From an uncultured Bilophila sp. (lineage in GTDB: Bacteria > Desulfobacterota > Desulfovibrionia > Desulfovibrionales > Desulfovibrionaceae), in assembly GCA_910585945.1 (NCBI GenBank), contig CAJUHZ010000013.1:1-64000 (forward strand): a DNA stretch of 64,000 bases. Reading direction: 5' to 3'. A model generated the notes under the pieces. That model was not told where the DNA came from. It saw only the letters and a list, made by a program, of their open reading frames with translations, and did not search any database. Shown here piece after piece: positions 1 to 7,444 of the stretch; the first letter of the stretch is position 1, and each line of letters begins with the position of its first letter. Position numbers and translations under genes: made by a program.

Positions 1-17
1 AATGATGGCGGCGAACA

Positions 18-41
18 GATTGAAAATTTATATTTTCAATC
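18..41. repeat. Perfect 10-bp inverted repeat, 4-nt loop
   Basis: GATTGAAAAT and ATTTTCAATC face each other around TTAT. No T-run follows on either strand, so it is more likely an operator or the end of an upstream unit than an intrinsic terminator. No regulator can be assigned. Confidence 0.5.
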
Positions 42-137
42 GAGAAATGCTATAGGGGCAGGATTCGGCACGTCGGGGTCCGGGGGGCGAGAAGTCCTGT
101 CAGTTCAAACCGGACCGTTGCTCGCTGAGGAAAAAAC

Positions 138-166
138 TTGCCTAAAGCCTGAAAAGAGCATATAAG
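138..166 (+). promoter_or_regulatory. Sigma70-type promoter for rpmE
   Basis: TTGCCT (138-143) and TATAAG (161-166) are separated by 17 bp, the ideal spacing. Transcription would start near 173, giving a leader of about 100 nt before rpmE. The leader contains GC-rich self-complementary stretches around 212-250. Confidence 0.6.
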
Positions 167-276
167 GATATTTTCGTTCAAAAGCTCTGTGAGCGAATGT
201 CCTTCCTGTCCGGGCGGGATTGCCCGAAGGGCGGCGGCAACGCCGCGTATACCTTGTTCAAACGTGAGGAGTCGGC

Positions 277-486
277 ATGAAAGATAAAATCCATCCCAAA
301 GTGTACAAAGCCAAAATCACCTGCGCGTGCGGCTTTCAGGTGGAAGCGCTCTCGACCAAGGGTGAAAATGTCCATGTGGAAATCTGCTCGGCCTGCCATC
401 CCTTTTTCACCGGCAAGCAGCGTTTTCTGGACACTGCCGGACGCATCGACCGCTTCCGCAAAAAATACGCGAACCTCAACAAGTAG
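277..486 (+). CDS. rpmE: 50S ribosomal protein L31 (zinc-binding, C+ type)
   Basis: This 69-residue protein has the length and character of bacterial L31, a small protein at the large-subunit central protuberance that bridges to the small subunit. Cysteines at CAC (residues 16-18) and the CSAC motif near residues 37-40 form the four-Cys zinc site of the C+ class, so this is the zinc-dependent paralog type. The start ATG is preceded by GTGAGGAG. A strong sigma70-like promoter lies about 110 bp upstream and a strong intrinsic terminator follows 31 bp after the stop, so it is probably monocistronic. L31 followed by DUF1385 and prfA is a common bacterial arrangement. Confidence 0.95.
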   Translation: MKDKIHPKVYKAKITCACGFQVEALSTKGENVHVEICSACHPFFTGKQRFLDTAGRIDRFRKKYANLNK

Positions 487-516
487 CTGCCGCTGTTTGC
501 GCGTGCGGCCTTTCGT

Positions 517-558
517 CGCCTCCCCGAGGACTTCGGCAAGTCCGTGGGGAGGCGTTTT
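517..558 (+). terminator. Intrinsic terminator after rpmE
   Basis: CGCCTCCCC (517-525) pairs with GGGGAGGCG (546-554), with a further nested GGACTT/AAGTCC stem and CGGC loop, followed by TTTT. This is a strong rho-independent terminator isolating rpmE from the DUF1385 gene. Confidence 0.85.
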
Positions 559-724
559 CAACCGGGGACGGCGTCTGCAACTTTTCATGAAGCCCTGCTG
601 GCGATGTATGGGGATCATTCCGCCGGAAAACCATGTTTTCTTGCGAACGATCCCGTGAAACAAATCGTGCAGGAAGCGTTTTGCACTCAGGCGGCAGGCG
701 CACGGCTTTCAATGAGTTCTGGAT

Positions 725-1771
725 ATGGCAAAACAAGCTGATCGACACGCCGCCCGAACGGATCGCGGCCGGTCCGGCCGCCGGGCGAACGGGCGTCAGG
801 CCCTCCTGCCCCTTCTCCTTTCCGCCACGCCGCTGGTCGGGGGCCAGGCCGTCATGGAAGGCGTGATGATGCGCAACGGCGGCGTCTACGCGATTGCCCT
901 GCGCCAGCCGGACGGCGACATTGCCGTGGAGCGCCGCCCGTGGTTCAGCCTTACGAACAATCCGGTGCTGCGTCAGCCTTTCCTGCGCGGTTTTCCCATT
1001 CTGATCGAGACGCTGGTCAACGGCATCCGGGCGCTGAACCGTTCGGCCGCGGTTGCGGCGAAAACGGATGACGAAGAGCTTTCGGGCTGGAGCCTTTTTC
1101 TGACGTTGTGCGTGTCGCTGGCCCTGGCTGTCGGTCTTTTCGTGGTGGCGCCGCATCTTCTGTCCCTGCTCATGAAGGAACTTGGGATGGGGGGCGACGT
1201 GGAGGGGCTTTCGTTCCATCTGTGGGACGGGCTTTTCAAATTCATCATTTTTATAAGTTATATTGTGTTCATCACCCTGGTGCCGGACATTCGGCGCGTC
1301 TTCCGCTATCATGGCGCCGAGCACAAGATCATCCATGCGTTCGAATCGGACGGGGAAATAAGCGCGGAAGCCGCCGCCCGCTTCAGCCGCCTGCACCCGC
1401 GATGCGGCACGACTTTTCTGCTGTTCGTCCTTTCCATCGCCATCATCCTGCATACCGTTCTGGTGCCGGCGTTTCTGATGTTCTGGACGCCCGAGGGCGC
1501 TCCGGCCAAACACGCCGCCACGCTCTGTTTCAAGCTGGCGCTCATGATCCCCATCAGCGCGCTGGCGTATGAGCTTATCCGCTATGCCGCGCGGCTTGAA
1601 GGCTCCGTGTTGGGGCCGATCCTCAGAGCGCCGGGCATGTTTCTGCAATTGCTCACGACGTGGGAACCCGACAGGGAACAGCTTGAAGTCGCCGTGGCGG
1701 CGCTTGCCGGAGCGCTTGGCCCCGAAACGCCCCCCCGTCTGAAGATGCCGCCCCGGGTCTTTTTTTCCTGA
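725..1771 (+). CDS. DUF1385 family membrane protein
   Basis: The hallmark DUF1385 segment GGQAVMEGVMMRNG lies near residues 38-51 and is followed by a multi-pass membrane protein with hydrophobic stretches around residues 120-150, 175-195 and 230-260. The conserved GAEHKIIHAFE and HPRCGTTFLL motifs are present between membrane segments; their His, Glu and Cys suggest metal binding, but the family's reaction is unknown. The start at 725 has a weak ribosome site, and the basic first 30 residues are not typical of the family, so the true start may lie closer to residue 35. The gene sits between rpmE and prfA, as in many bacteria. Confidence 0.85.
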   Translation: MAKQADRHAARTDRGRSGRRANGRQALLPLLLSATPLVGGQAVMEGVMMRNGGVYAIALRQPDGDIAVERRPWFSLTNNPVLRQPFLRGFPILIETLVNGIRALNRSAAVAAKTDDEELSGWSLFLTLCVSLALAVGLFVVAPHLLSLLMKELGMGGDVEGLSFHLWDGLFKFIIFISYIVFITLVPDIRRVFRYHGAEHKIIHAFESDGEISAEAAARFSRLHPRCGTTFLLFVLSIAIILHTVLVPAFLMFWTPEGAPAKHAATLCFKLALMIPISALAYELIRYAARLEGSVLGPILRAPGMFLQLLTTWEPDREQLEVAVAALAGALGPETPPRLKMPPRVFFS

Positions 1772-1838
1772 CGGCGTGCCGCGCCGGGCGCGTTCCTTCG
1801 CGCATGGCCCCATCAATCCCAGTCACTCCGGAGAAATT

Positions 1839-2909
1839 ATGTTTGCCAAGCTCGAAACGCTGGAAGGGAAGTTCATGGAACTTGAGCATGAACTTGCGGA
1901 ACCCGATGTTTTCAACGACCAGGAGCGCTATCGCAAGCTGACAAAGGCCCATGCGGATCTCAAGCCCGTTGTGAACATCTTTCGTCAGTACAAGGCGCTG
2001 CGGCAAAACCTCGCGGACAACAGGGAACTCGCCAGCGATCCCGATCCCGATATCCGGGAAATGGCCGCCGAAGACATCAAGACGCTGGAAGAAAAACTCC
2101 CCCAGCTTGAGCATGAACTGAAGGTGCTGCTTCTGCCCACCGACCCGCTGGATGAAAAGAACATCCTTCTCGAAATCCGCGCCGGCACCGGAGGGGAAGA
2201 AGCCGCGCTGTTCGCGGCGGATCTCTTCCGCATGTACTGCCGCTACGCGGAAAAAATGCGCTGGAAAGTGGAAATCATGAGCCAGAGCGATTCCGATACC
2301 GGCGGATACAAGGAAATCATCGCGCTCATCACGGGCGAGAAGGTGTACAGCCGGCTCAAGTTTGAATCCGGAACGCACCGCGTGCAGCGCGTGCCGGCCA
2401 CGGAATCGCAGGGAAGGATTCATACCTCGGCGGCGACTGTCGCCGTCATGCCCGAAGCGGCCGAAGTGGACATCGACATCAAACCGGAAGACCTGCGCTT
2501 TGACGTGTTCCGTTCTTCCGGCCCCGGCGGGCAGAGCGTAAACACCACGGACTCGGCCGTGCGCGTGACGCATATTCCCACCGGCATTGTGGTCACCTGC
2601 CAGGATGAAAAATCCCAGCACAAGAACAAGGCCAAGGCGCTCAAGGTCCTGTATTCCCGGCTGCTCCAGGCCGAGCAGGATCGCCAGAACGCCGCCCAGG
2701 CCGACGTGCGCCGCTCAATGGTGGGAAGCGGCGACCGCTCCGAACGCATCCGCACCTACAACTTTCCCCAGGGACGCATCACGGATCACCGCGTCAACCT
2801 GACCCTGTACAATCTCGGCAGAGCCATGGAAGGCGAAATCGAAGAACTCGTGGATGCTCTGGTCACCCACGCGCAGACCGAAGCCCTGAAAAACCAGGCG
2901 GAGGCATAG
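1839..2909 (+). CDS. prfA: Peptide chain release factor 1
   Basis: This class I release factor decodes UAA and UAG in the ribosomal A site and triggers peptidyl-tRNA hydrolysis. The codon-recognition tripeptide PAT is at residues 186-188 and the catalytic GGQ at residues 230-232, in the context GPGGQSVNTTDSAVR. PAT marks RF1 rather than RF2. The start at 1839 (MFAKLETLE) matches the usual RF1 N terminus and has GGAG upstream; an upstream in-frame GTG at 1776 would add 21 atypical residues and was not chosen. The gene is 356 codons, a normal length. The usual downstream prmC is absent: a palindromic element, tRNA-Ser and the prophage follow. Confidence 0.97.
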   Translation: MFAKLETLEGKFMELEHELAEPDVFNDQERYRKLTKAHADLKPVVNIFRQYKALRQNLADNRELASDPDPDIREMAAEDIKTLEEKLPQLEHELKVLLLPTDPLDEKNILLEIRAGTGGEEAALFAADLFRMYCRYAEKMRWKVEIMSQSDSDTGGYKEIIALITGEKVYSRLKFESGTHRVQRVPATESQGRIHTSAATVAVMPEAAEVDIDIKPEDLRFDVFRSSGPGGQSVNTTDSAVRVTHIPTGIVVTCQDEKSQHKNKAKALKVLYSRLLQAEQDRQNAAQADVRRSMVGSGDRSERIRTYNFPQGRITDHRVNLTLYNLGRAMEGEIEELVDALVTHAQTEALKNQAEA

Positions 2910-2933
2910 GCGATCCGGGAACATTTCCGGATA

Positions 2934-3069
2934 CACCCGCAACCGGGGCAATCGCATGAATATGGATAACATTCTGAAATAATTGATAAAAACTTTCCAG
3001 ATTCAAGACAAAATATCTTTTTATTTCAAGTGGTTATCATGGATCATCCGATTGCCCCGCACCCGCAAC
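2934..3069. mobile_element. MITE-like palindromic element with flanking direct repeats
   Basis: The 116-bp core (2944-3059) begins CGGGGCAATCG and ends with its exact reverse complement, CGATTGCCCCG. It is flanked by perfect 10-bp direct repeats CACCCGCAAC at 2934-2943 and 3060-3069. The arms continue as an imperfect palindrome: 29 of the first 39 positions match without gaps, including GATAAC and TGAAATAA blocks. There is no coding capacity. Terminal inverted repeats plus a target-site-like duplication are the signature of a miniature inverted-repeat transposable element. It lies between prfA and the tRNA-Ser promoter and is more AT-rich than its surroundings. No parent transposase is in the window. 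Confidence 0.65.
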
Positions 3070-3076
3070 AAATCGC

Positions 3077-3105
3077 TTGCCAAAAATCACGAACAGGGAT
3101 ATATC
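3077..3105 (+). promoter_or_regulatory. Promoter of tRNA-Ser
   Basis: TTGCCA (3077-3082), a 17-bp spacer and TATATC (3100-3105) place the transcription start about 4-5 nt before the mature tRNA 5' end. Confidence 0.6.
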
Positions 3106-3115
3106 CACTCTGTTT

Positions 3116-3207
3116 GGAGAGGTGTCCGAGCTGGTCTAAGGAGCACGATTGGAAATCGTGTGTACGTTAACAGCGTACCGGGAGTTCGAATCTCCCCCTC
3201 TCCGCCA
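3116..3207 (+). tRNA. tRNA-Ser (anticodon GGA), CCA encoded
   Basis: The acceptor stem GGAGAGG pairs with CCTCTCC. The anticodon stem CACGA/TCGTG holds the loop TTGGAAA with anticodon GGA, reading UCC/UCU. A long class II variable arm (GTACGTTAACAGCGTAC region) and the T loop GTTCGAAT identify a serine tRNA, and CCA is encoded at the end. The 92-nt length fits. The prophage integrase lies directly downstream, so the 3' part is the likely attachment site. Confidence 0.97.
3165..3207 (+). other. Inferred prophage attachment core (attL) in the tRNA 3' half
   Basis: Tyrosine integrases commonly use the anticodon or T-arm part of a tRNA as the crossover site, and the phage restores the tRNA 3' end. 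Integrase and tRNA are adjacent here, so the core should lie in this segment. The matching attR copy is outside the window, so exact borders cannot be given. Confidence 0.45.
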
Positions 3208-3214
3208 GATTTCA

Positions 3215-3245
3215 AGGGGTTACTGTAAAAAGTAACCCCTTTTTT
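3215..3245 (+). terminator. Phage-borne intrinsic terminator downstream of tRNA-Ser
   Basis: AGGGGTTACT (3215-3224) pairs perfectly with AGTAACCCCT (3231-3240) around GTAAAA, followed by a T-run. It lies beyond the tRNA end, hence probably in phage DNA, and would terminate the tRNA transcript. The last integrase codons overlap it on the other strand. Confidence 0.8.
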
Positions 3246-4392
3246 CATTGGTGGAATTTGCGCCATTGGTGATTTCATTGGTGATTCCATTGGTGGAATT
3301 TATAACGTGGTCGTTTTCAGGGGCATTTTTGCCCTTGTGAACAACGACTTCCGGGGACAAATTTTTCTCATTGGTGATGCGATTGGTGATGTCCTCAAAA
3401 ACGGCGGCCGCCTCACGGTCGACGCCCAAATCATGAAGGTAAATTTCCGTGGTTTTCAGGTTCTGATGCCCCAGGACTTTTTGAGCCTTGTAGGGGTCGT
3501 GAAAGCCCGTGGCAAGAAAGTGCCGCAGGCTATGCGCGCCGAAGTGGGTTACACCAGCCCGCAAGCACAAATCGCGCATGAGGTATTTGATGCGGTTACT
3601 GGTGCGAGTGTAGGCAGTGCCCGTATTCGGGTCGTTGAAGACGTAACGCTCATCCCTGAAGCGGGCCGCCCACAGACGGCTCAAGACCTCGTGAAGCGTT
3701 GTGGACATGGCGATTTTCCTCGCCTCCATGTTCCCGCCGCGCCTTTTTGAAGTCCAAAGCGTGACGATGCGCCGGCCAAGGTCAACGTCTTCCCAGGCCA
3801 GAACCCGGATTTCAGAAATCCGGGCCGCGGTATGCAGCAGACAGGTCAGAAAATCGTGCTCAAAGCCTGGCTTTGCAACGGTAAGCAGACTCTTTATATC
3901 TGCGGCCGGCGGGACGTACTTCACGGCCTTTTTGACAGCATAGGCATCAATCTGACGTGGGGGATTGCCCGTGACATAGCCTTCTTTCCCCGCCCAAGCC
4001 CAGAGCGAGGAAAGCTCCGTCTTGTATTTGTTCGCTGTCTTCTTGCTTATCATCTTTGCCGCCGCTTCCACAAAGCCGTCTATCGTGGCCTTGTCTATTT
4101 TTCTGAATGGAGTCATTGCACCTGCATATTCAATGAATCTTCTGTATGCAGTCTTTTTGTAAGAAATTGTGTTTGGCTTTAACCTGCTTTCACAGTAGAG
4201 CAGATGTGCAGTACATACGTCACGCAAGCCCAAATCTTCGGGCTGCGTCCGCAAGCTCTTCTGTTCTTCTTCCCAAGCCAGGGCTTCGCGACGACTTCGG
4301 AATCCTGCCTTCCTTCCGATTCGTACCCCGTCCTGGTACACGTCCGCTATCCAGCGCGGGCCGTTCTTTGTCTGGTACTTCGATACCGCCAT
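3220..4392 (-). CDS. int: Prophage tyrosine-type site-specific integrase
   Basis: A 390-residue tyrosine recombinase that would catalyse integration and excision at tRNA-Ser. An N-terminal arm-binding-like domain (about 1-60) and a SAM-like core-binding domain (about 60-145) precede the catalytic domain. Catalytic residues seen are R191 (AARISEIR), H287 and R290 (HSLRH), H309 (GH) and the nucleophile Y318 (TTEIYLH). The start MAVSKYQTK at 4392 was chosen because the upstream extension to 4539 is read in another frame by the HTH gene. The C-terminal 60 residues are Asn/Thr-rich and repetitive (ITN, STN), produced by repeated CATTGGTG units in the DNA, and overlap the terminator next to the tRNA. 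Confidence 0.93.
   Translation of the reverse strand: MAVSKYQTKNGPRWIADVYQDGVRIGRKAGFRSRREALAWEEEQKSLRTQPEDLGLRDVCTAHLLYCESRLKPNTISYKKTAYRRFIEYAGAMTPFRKIDKATIDGFVEAAAKMISKKTANKYKTELSSLWAWAGKEGYVTGNPPRQIDAYAVKKAVKYVPPAADIKSLLTVAKPGFEHDFLTCLLHTAARISEIRVLAWEDVDLGRRIVTLWTSKRRGGNMEARKIAMSTTLHEVLSRLWAARFRDERYVFNDPNTGTAYTRTSNRIKYLMRDLCLRAGVTHFGAHSLRHFLATGFHDPYKAQKVLGHQNLKTTEIYLHDLGVDREAAAVFEDITNRITNEKNLSPEVVVHKGKNAPENDHVINSTNGITNEITNGANSTNEKRGYFLQ
3246..3388. repeat. Six CATTGGTG-type repeats near the attachment site
   Basis: CATTGGTG occurs at 3246, 3264, 3276, 3288 and 3369, and GATTGGTG at 3381, all in one orientation. The first four are spaced 18, 12 and 12 bp. They lie inside the 3' end of the integrase gene, 40-180 bp from the tRNA. 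They may be integrase or excisionase arm sites, or a simple coding repeat. Confidence 0.55.
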
Positions 4393-4567
4393 CGTTTGCC
4401 TCCGCCCTGACAGGCCCGGATTGCCAGTAAAAGCGCATAGAGCGGAGCGTATTGCCCATCCCCACGCGCTCGTGTTTCCAGCGCTTCCAGGTTCTGCGAA
4501 ATGTGTCAAAATTGGTCTTGAGCCTTTCGCACATTTCATCTGCCGTCAGAAGTTCGGTTTCCATCAT
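4220..4567 (-). CDS. Small HTH protein, excisionase-like candidate
   Basis: The first 50 residues (METELLTADEMCERLKTN and a basic helix RTWKRWKHERVG) look like the winged-helix or MerR-like fold of phage excisionases and AlpA-type regulators, where the protein aids Int in excision. It starts just upstream of int, and its C-terminal 55 residues overlap the first 173 bp of int in another frame; that tail is probably dispensable or translated only because no earlier stop exists. ATG codons at 4567 and 4564 both follow TTGGAA. Position next to int supports an excisionase role, but the family match is from pattern only. Confidence 0.5.
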   Translation of the reverse strand: MMETELLTADEMCERLKTNFDTFRRTWKRWKHERVGMGNTLRSMRFYWQSGPVRAEANDGGIEVPDKERPALDSGRVPGRGTNRKEGRIPKSSRSPGLGRRTEELADAARRFGLA

Positions 4568-4592
4568 AAATTCCAAGAGCTATTATTGGTGA

Positions 4593-4787
4593 TTATTTGC
4601 TTGGCTTCGTATTGCAAATTTCTTCAAATTTACTGCCATGCACAGGGCAGTCCTTCCTGATGATCCAACCGTATTTCACCCAGTCGCCTCCATAGCCTCG
4701 GCCATGGTAGTTATCCATGACCGCGCATGTACAGCCCTTGGCAATGGCCTCTTTACTGCCGGGAGCGGGAAAGATTATTTCTTGCAT
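4593..4787 (-). CDS. Small phage protein with four cysteines
   Basis: A 64-residue protein with CTC (residues 19-21), a DNYHGRGYGGDW segment and CPVHG near residue 48. The HGRGY and CPVHG pattern is one I associate with small conserved phage proteins of unknown function; a metal site is plausible. GGAGG precedes the start with good spacing. Its 5' end overlaps the 3' end of the preceding ASCH-like gene, so translation is probably coupled within the leftward operon. Confidence 0.65.
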   Translation of the reverse strand: MQEIIFPAPGSKEAIAKGCTCAVMDNYHGRGYGGDWVKYGWIIRKDCPVHGSKFEEICNTKPSK

Positions 4788-5377
4788 TGCTCTGCCTCCG
4801 TCCGCTTGAACTTCACGACCCAGATCCAGGGATTCACGTCCCAGCCTAGGCCGCGCTTGGCGTAGAGCGAATCCCAGAGGTGAGCATAAATGCAGCGTGA
4901 ATCTTCAACGCACAAATCGTAGCGCTTGGCCGTGGCACAAAGAGCGGCCTCGTTGAAACTCCCATCGAGAGCTTCCATTCCTTCGGCCCATGCGTCTTTC
5001 TCGGTAATGTCCTGCACCTGCTCTGGGTAGGCATCAGTTATCTCCAGAGTGATACGGGAGAGCGCGCGGGGCATGTGGATGGAGGGACGCCATTTAGGAG
5101 GCCATCTGAAACAGTTATCATCCGTAAATTTTTCAAAATCCGCTCTGTAGGCTATTTCGATGTACCCCGGCAGTTGTGCAAACGTCTCCTTGACCCACAG
5201 CCGGTCGCCGGGCGTCCCAAAAGGGCAAGTCCATGATCTCCAACGAGCGTCGTCGAACCTCTTTCCCGGACGAATAATGTCAGGCTGCGGCTTCACCGGC
5301 CGCCGCGTTTGCGTCTTCTGCCCGCGCAGGATGGCCAGTACCATGTCGTCGTTGAAAAGAATGGGGCGTTCAGTCAT
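4775..5377 (-). CDS. ASCH-like phage protein (paralog of the gene at 20222)
   Basis: A 200-residue protein beginning with a short strand and the basic motif RGQKTQTRR (about 15-23), followed by GTPGDRLWVKETF, a KWRPSIHMPRALSRI block, a DITEKDAWAEG block and a C-terminal HLWDSLY...NPWIWVVKF. This motif order is typical of phage-encoded ASCH-superfamily proteins, which are predicted RNA-binding or nucleic-acid-processing domains. A second copy of the family is encoded on the other strand at 20222. GGAGGAATC precedes the start, and ATGA overlaps the upstream stop. The specific substrate is unknown. Confidence 0.7.
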   Translation of the reverse strand: MTERPILFNDDMVLAILRGQKTQTRRPVKPQPDIIRPGKRFDDARWRSWTCPFGTPGDRLWVKETFAQLPGYIEIAYRADFEKFTDDNCFRWPPKWRPSIHMPRALSRITLEITDAYPEQVQDITEKDAWAEGMEALDGSFNEAALCATAKRYDLCVEDSRCIYAHLWDSLYAKRGLGWDVNPWIWVVKFKRTEAEQCKK

Positions 5378-5871
5378 GATTCCTCCACAGTCTTACGGGC
5401 CTGCTCCCGCATAAACTCGCGCGATACCCGGACACCGTGCCATCCGCCATTGGCAGCGTATTGCGCCAGCCAGTCCGCTTCTTTTTTTAGACGAGCATAC
5501 ATCCGCTCAAAAACCTGGCGTAAATCTCGCGCCTCCTGCTGCCAGTAGTTTACCTCAGCCCGTAGCCGCAGGATTTCGTCTATATCCGCTATAACCGTGG
5601 ACGGGGCGTTGGCCGCGATGTGGGCCGCGTTTTCATCCCACCGTTCATCCTCGTGGCAGGCGACGCGCTTTGCCTGATAGAGTGTCAGGGCCACGATATG
5701 CCGGTATGCTTCCTCCGGCGACGCATCCTCATCTTTTGTGGCAACGTAAGAGGCGTTCGTACACATTTCGTCGTCAGCATGTATGGCGAACCACGGCCCC
5801 GGCGTCGCCTTTTCAGCGAGCGCACGGCGGGCAAGCAAGGATTCGGTACTGCGGTCAAAATTATCGGTCAT
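5374..5871 (-). CDS. Hypothetical phage protein, coiled-coil C-terminal half
   Basis: A 165-residue protein. The N-terminal part includes ALAEKATPGPWFAI and later HIAANAPSTVIADIDEIL, a pattern I have seen in small phage proteins of unknown function; the C-terminal half (about 95-150) is a charged helix with coiled-coil character. The start at 5871 was chosen over an upstream ATG because AAGGGAGGCATC immediately precedes it. It overlaps its neighbours by ATGA at both ends, so it is translated within the leftward early operon. No catalytic motif is visible. Confidence 0.65.
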   Translation of the reverse strand: MTDNFDRSTESLLARRALAEKATPGPWFAIHADDEMCTNASYVATKDEDASPEEAYRHIVALTLYQAKRVACHEDERWDENAAHIAANAPSTVIADIDEILRLRAEVNYWQQEARDLRQVFERMYARLKKEADWLAQYAANGGWHGVRVSREFMREQARKTVEES

Positions 5872-6155
5872 GATGCCTCCCTTGCACGTGGGCAGACTTC
5901 CGGCATTTTTTCGTGTTGATGGAGCCAGCATACAGCCCCCCACTTCTTTGTCTGCTGCGCGTGTTGGCACTCATTGCAAATTTCCGCTCCGAAAGCCTTT
6001 TTACGCATGTACTTGTCGTATTCCTTGCAGGTGTGGATGCGCTTCCCGGCACCACAAGCATAGGGGTATCGGGCATTGTTATGCTGGCAATGATCGCGGT
6101 TACAGGCGTTTCCGTTTTCAAGCACTTTGATTATTGTCCAAATAGCGTCGATCAC
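5868..6155 (-). CDS. Cys-rich small phage protein
   Basis: A 95-residue protein with at least eight cysteines spread through CNRDHC, YACGAGKRIHTC, ICNEC and AVCWLH segments, consistent with one or two zinc sites with His participation. It shows no enzyme motif. Its stop overlaps the next gene's start (ATGA). It belongs to a run of small zinc-ribbon-like proteins in the leftward operon (also at 4593, 7240 and 7578). Confidence 0.6.
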   Translation of the reverse strand: MIDAIWTIIKVLENGNACNRDHCQHNNARYPYACGAGKRIHTCKEYDKYMRKKAFGAEICNECQHAQQTKKWGAVCWLHQHEKMPEVCPRAREAS

Positions 6156-6173
6156 CGTTCCTTTATCTTTACG

Positions 6174-6368
6174 TCACACCAGCTTTTCACCGACATACGT
6201 CAAGAAATCATTCGCTCCATCAGAAAGCCTCACGGCAATCGCTTCATCCTGTTCTTTCCAGCTTTCAGCCTCTTCTTTGCTGCGGTGCAGTTTTCTCCGC
6301 GCCCGAAGCTGAGATTCTTTGAGCGTCCGCACCAAGCGGGGGAGATAAATTTCAAAATATGGGTCCAT
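6174..6368 (-). CDS. Small helical phage protein
   Basis: A 64-residue protein rich in Arg, Lys and Glu (RTLKESQLRARRKLHRSKEE), predicted mostly helical. The start at 6368 was chosen because GGAG lies 7 nt upstream and it begins 2 nt after the previous stop; an upstream in-frame ATG would overlap the DUF5131 gene by 50 bp. Function unknown. Confidence 0.55.
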   Translation of the reverse strand: MDPYFEIYLPRLVRTLKESQLRARRKLHRSKEEAESWKEQDEAIAVRLSDGANDFLTYVGEKLV

Positions 6369-6369
6369 G

Positions 6370-7227
6370 CTATGCTCCAGGGATTTCGTTCCATTCCCGC
6401 CCGTCAAGCAGACGGCCACCCTTCTTTTTGCCGCCGAAGTTTTTGAAAAAGAAGGGGACTTGTGCCTCTAGGCACTGATCCCGGAGGCTCAGCGCCCACT
6501 CCGGGTGCATGGGGCGCGCGCCGGGGCCGGTCTCGCCGCCGCAGATGACCCAATGCAGGCCACCATCTTCCGGCTTGGCACAACGCATTTGGCGCTTGCC
6601 TTTGTGAGTTCGGAACTCACCGTCTGGCTCGCTGAAGATATGGGGCATCAAATTTACCGGCCCCAACATCGGTTCGATGGATACGAACCGCTTGGCCGCC
6701 GGTGTCTGAAGCAGTATCGGGATTTTTTCGTCTGCTTCCTGCTGGTTGCAGACCGTGACACCGAGCCAGAGGTTTGGCAAAGGAGCATCATGCAACAACC
6801 ACGGCCCAAGTCGTTCTTTCATCACATGGGGACGTTTGGTAAGAAACATAAAAGTATGTTGAGGGTGTTTATGAATGCTGAGCATGATATGCGACAAATC
6901 CTTTTTATCCGCGTTTTCATGAAAAATATCCGTCATACTGCCAATAAAAACACGCTTATGCTTCTTGCCAAGACTCCAAAACAATTCATATGTCACTTTC
7001 CCCTCATAGTTCGGGCTGCCGTCATCCATCGTAAAGGTGCTGCGGATGCGCCCCGTCCACTTTCCGTTTTCATCCACCACGCCCGCGTATTTCTTGGCCG
7101 TGGCCGGATTATTCGCCAGCCGGGCGGCAAATCGCTCGGCATAGCAGTTATCGCATCCGGGGCTGCAATGGGAGCAGCCAACAACGGGATTGATTGTGTC
7201 GTCACACCAGCCGATGGGATTGCTCAT
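6370..7227 (-). CDS. DUF5131 (phage Gp37/Gp68) family protein
   Basis: A 285-residue protein with N-terminal CSHCSPGCDNCYAERFA (about 18-34), the Cys cluster diagnostic of the phage Gp37/Gp68 (DUF5131) family. The spaced cysteines suggest an iron-sulfur or zinc site of radical-SAM-like type, though the reaction is not known. Other family blocks seen are FIGSMTDIFHE, FLTKRPH, LPNLWLGVTV and WVICGGETGPGARPMHPEW. GGAG lies 9 nt before the start. It sits in the leftward operon with ASCH-like and zinc-ribbon proteins; such genes are often found together in phages and may act on nucleotides or DNA. Confidence 0.85.
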   Translation of the reverse strand: MSNPIGWCDDTINPVVGCSHCSPGCDNCYAERFAARLANNPATAKKYAGVVDENGKWTGRIRSTFTMDDGSPNYEGKVTYELFWSLGKKHKRVFIGSMTDIFHENADKKDLSHIMLSIHKHPQHTFMFLTKRPHVMKERLGPWLLHDAPLPNLWLGVTVCNQQEADEKIPILLQTPAAKRFVSIEPMLGPVNLMPHIFSEPDGEFRTHKGKRQMRCAKPEDGGLHWVICGGETGPGARPMHPEWALSLRDQCLEAQVPFFFKNFGGKKKGGRLLDGREWNEIPGA

Positions 7228-7239
7228 TTCATCGTCTCC

Positions 7240-7410
7240 TTACCAGTTTTCCGGGGCGGCACAGTCTGCTTCCCCAAAGCAGCACGAGCCGCAAAGCTCG
7301 GTATGGTCAATCCTGCCGGAAGCATCCACGATGTCCACCGTTGGCTTTTGACCGCAAACAACGCAGGCAATGTCATAATTGGGATTGGTGGTACAAAGAT
7401 CTTCGCTCAT
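7240..7410 (-). CDS. Zinc-ribbon small phage protein
   Basis: A 56-residue protein with CVVC (about 16-19), LCGSCC (about 39-44) and a further Cys near the end (ADCAAPENW), a typical small zinc ribbon. The pattern PNYDIACVVCG...TELCGSCCFGEADCA resembles conserved phage proteins of unknown function. The start at 7410 was chosen because AGAGGT is suitably placed upstream; the longer in-frame reading runs into a structured noncoding segment. Confidence 0.65.
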   Translation of the reverse strand: MSEDLCTTNPNYDIACVVCGQKPTVDIVDASGRIDHTELCGSCCFGEADCAAPENW

Positions 7411-7444
7411 AACGTACCTCTTCGATACTCCTTTGCGTTTGTGG

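Noticed and set aside
476..1816. Long minus-strand frame opposite DUF1385 and rpmE terminator region
   Set aside because: Low-complexity Arg/Gly-rich translation; it crosses a strong terminator and opposes a recognised family.
2912..2932. Terminator after prfA (ATCCGG/CCGGAT hairpin)
   Set aside because: No T-run follows and the stem is short; the adjacent palindromic element makes any role unclear.
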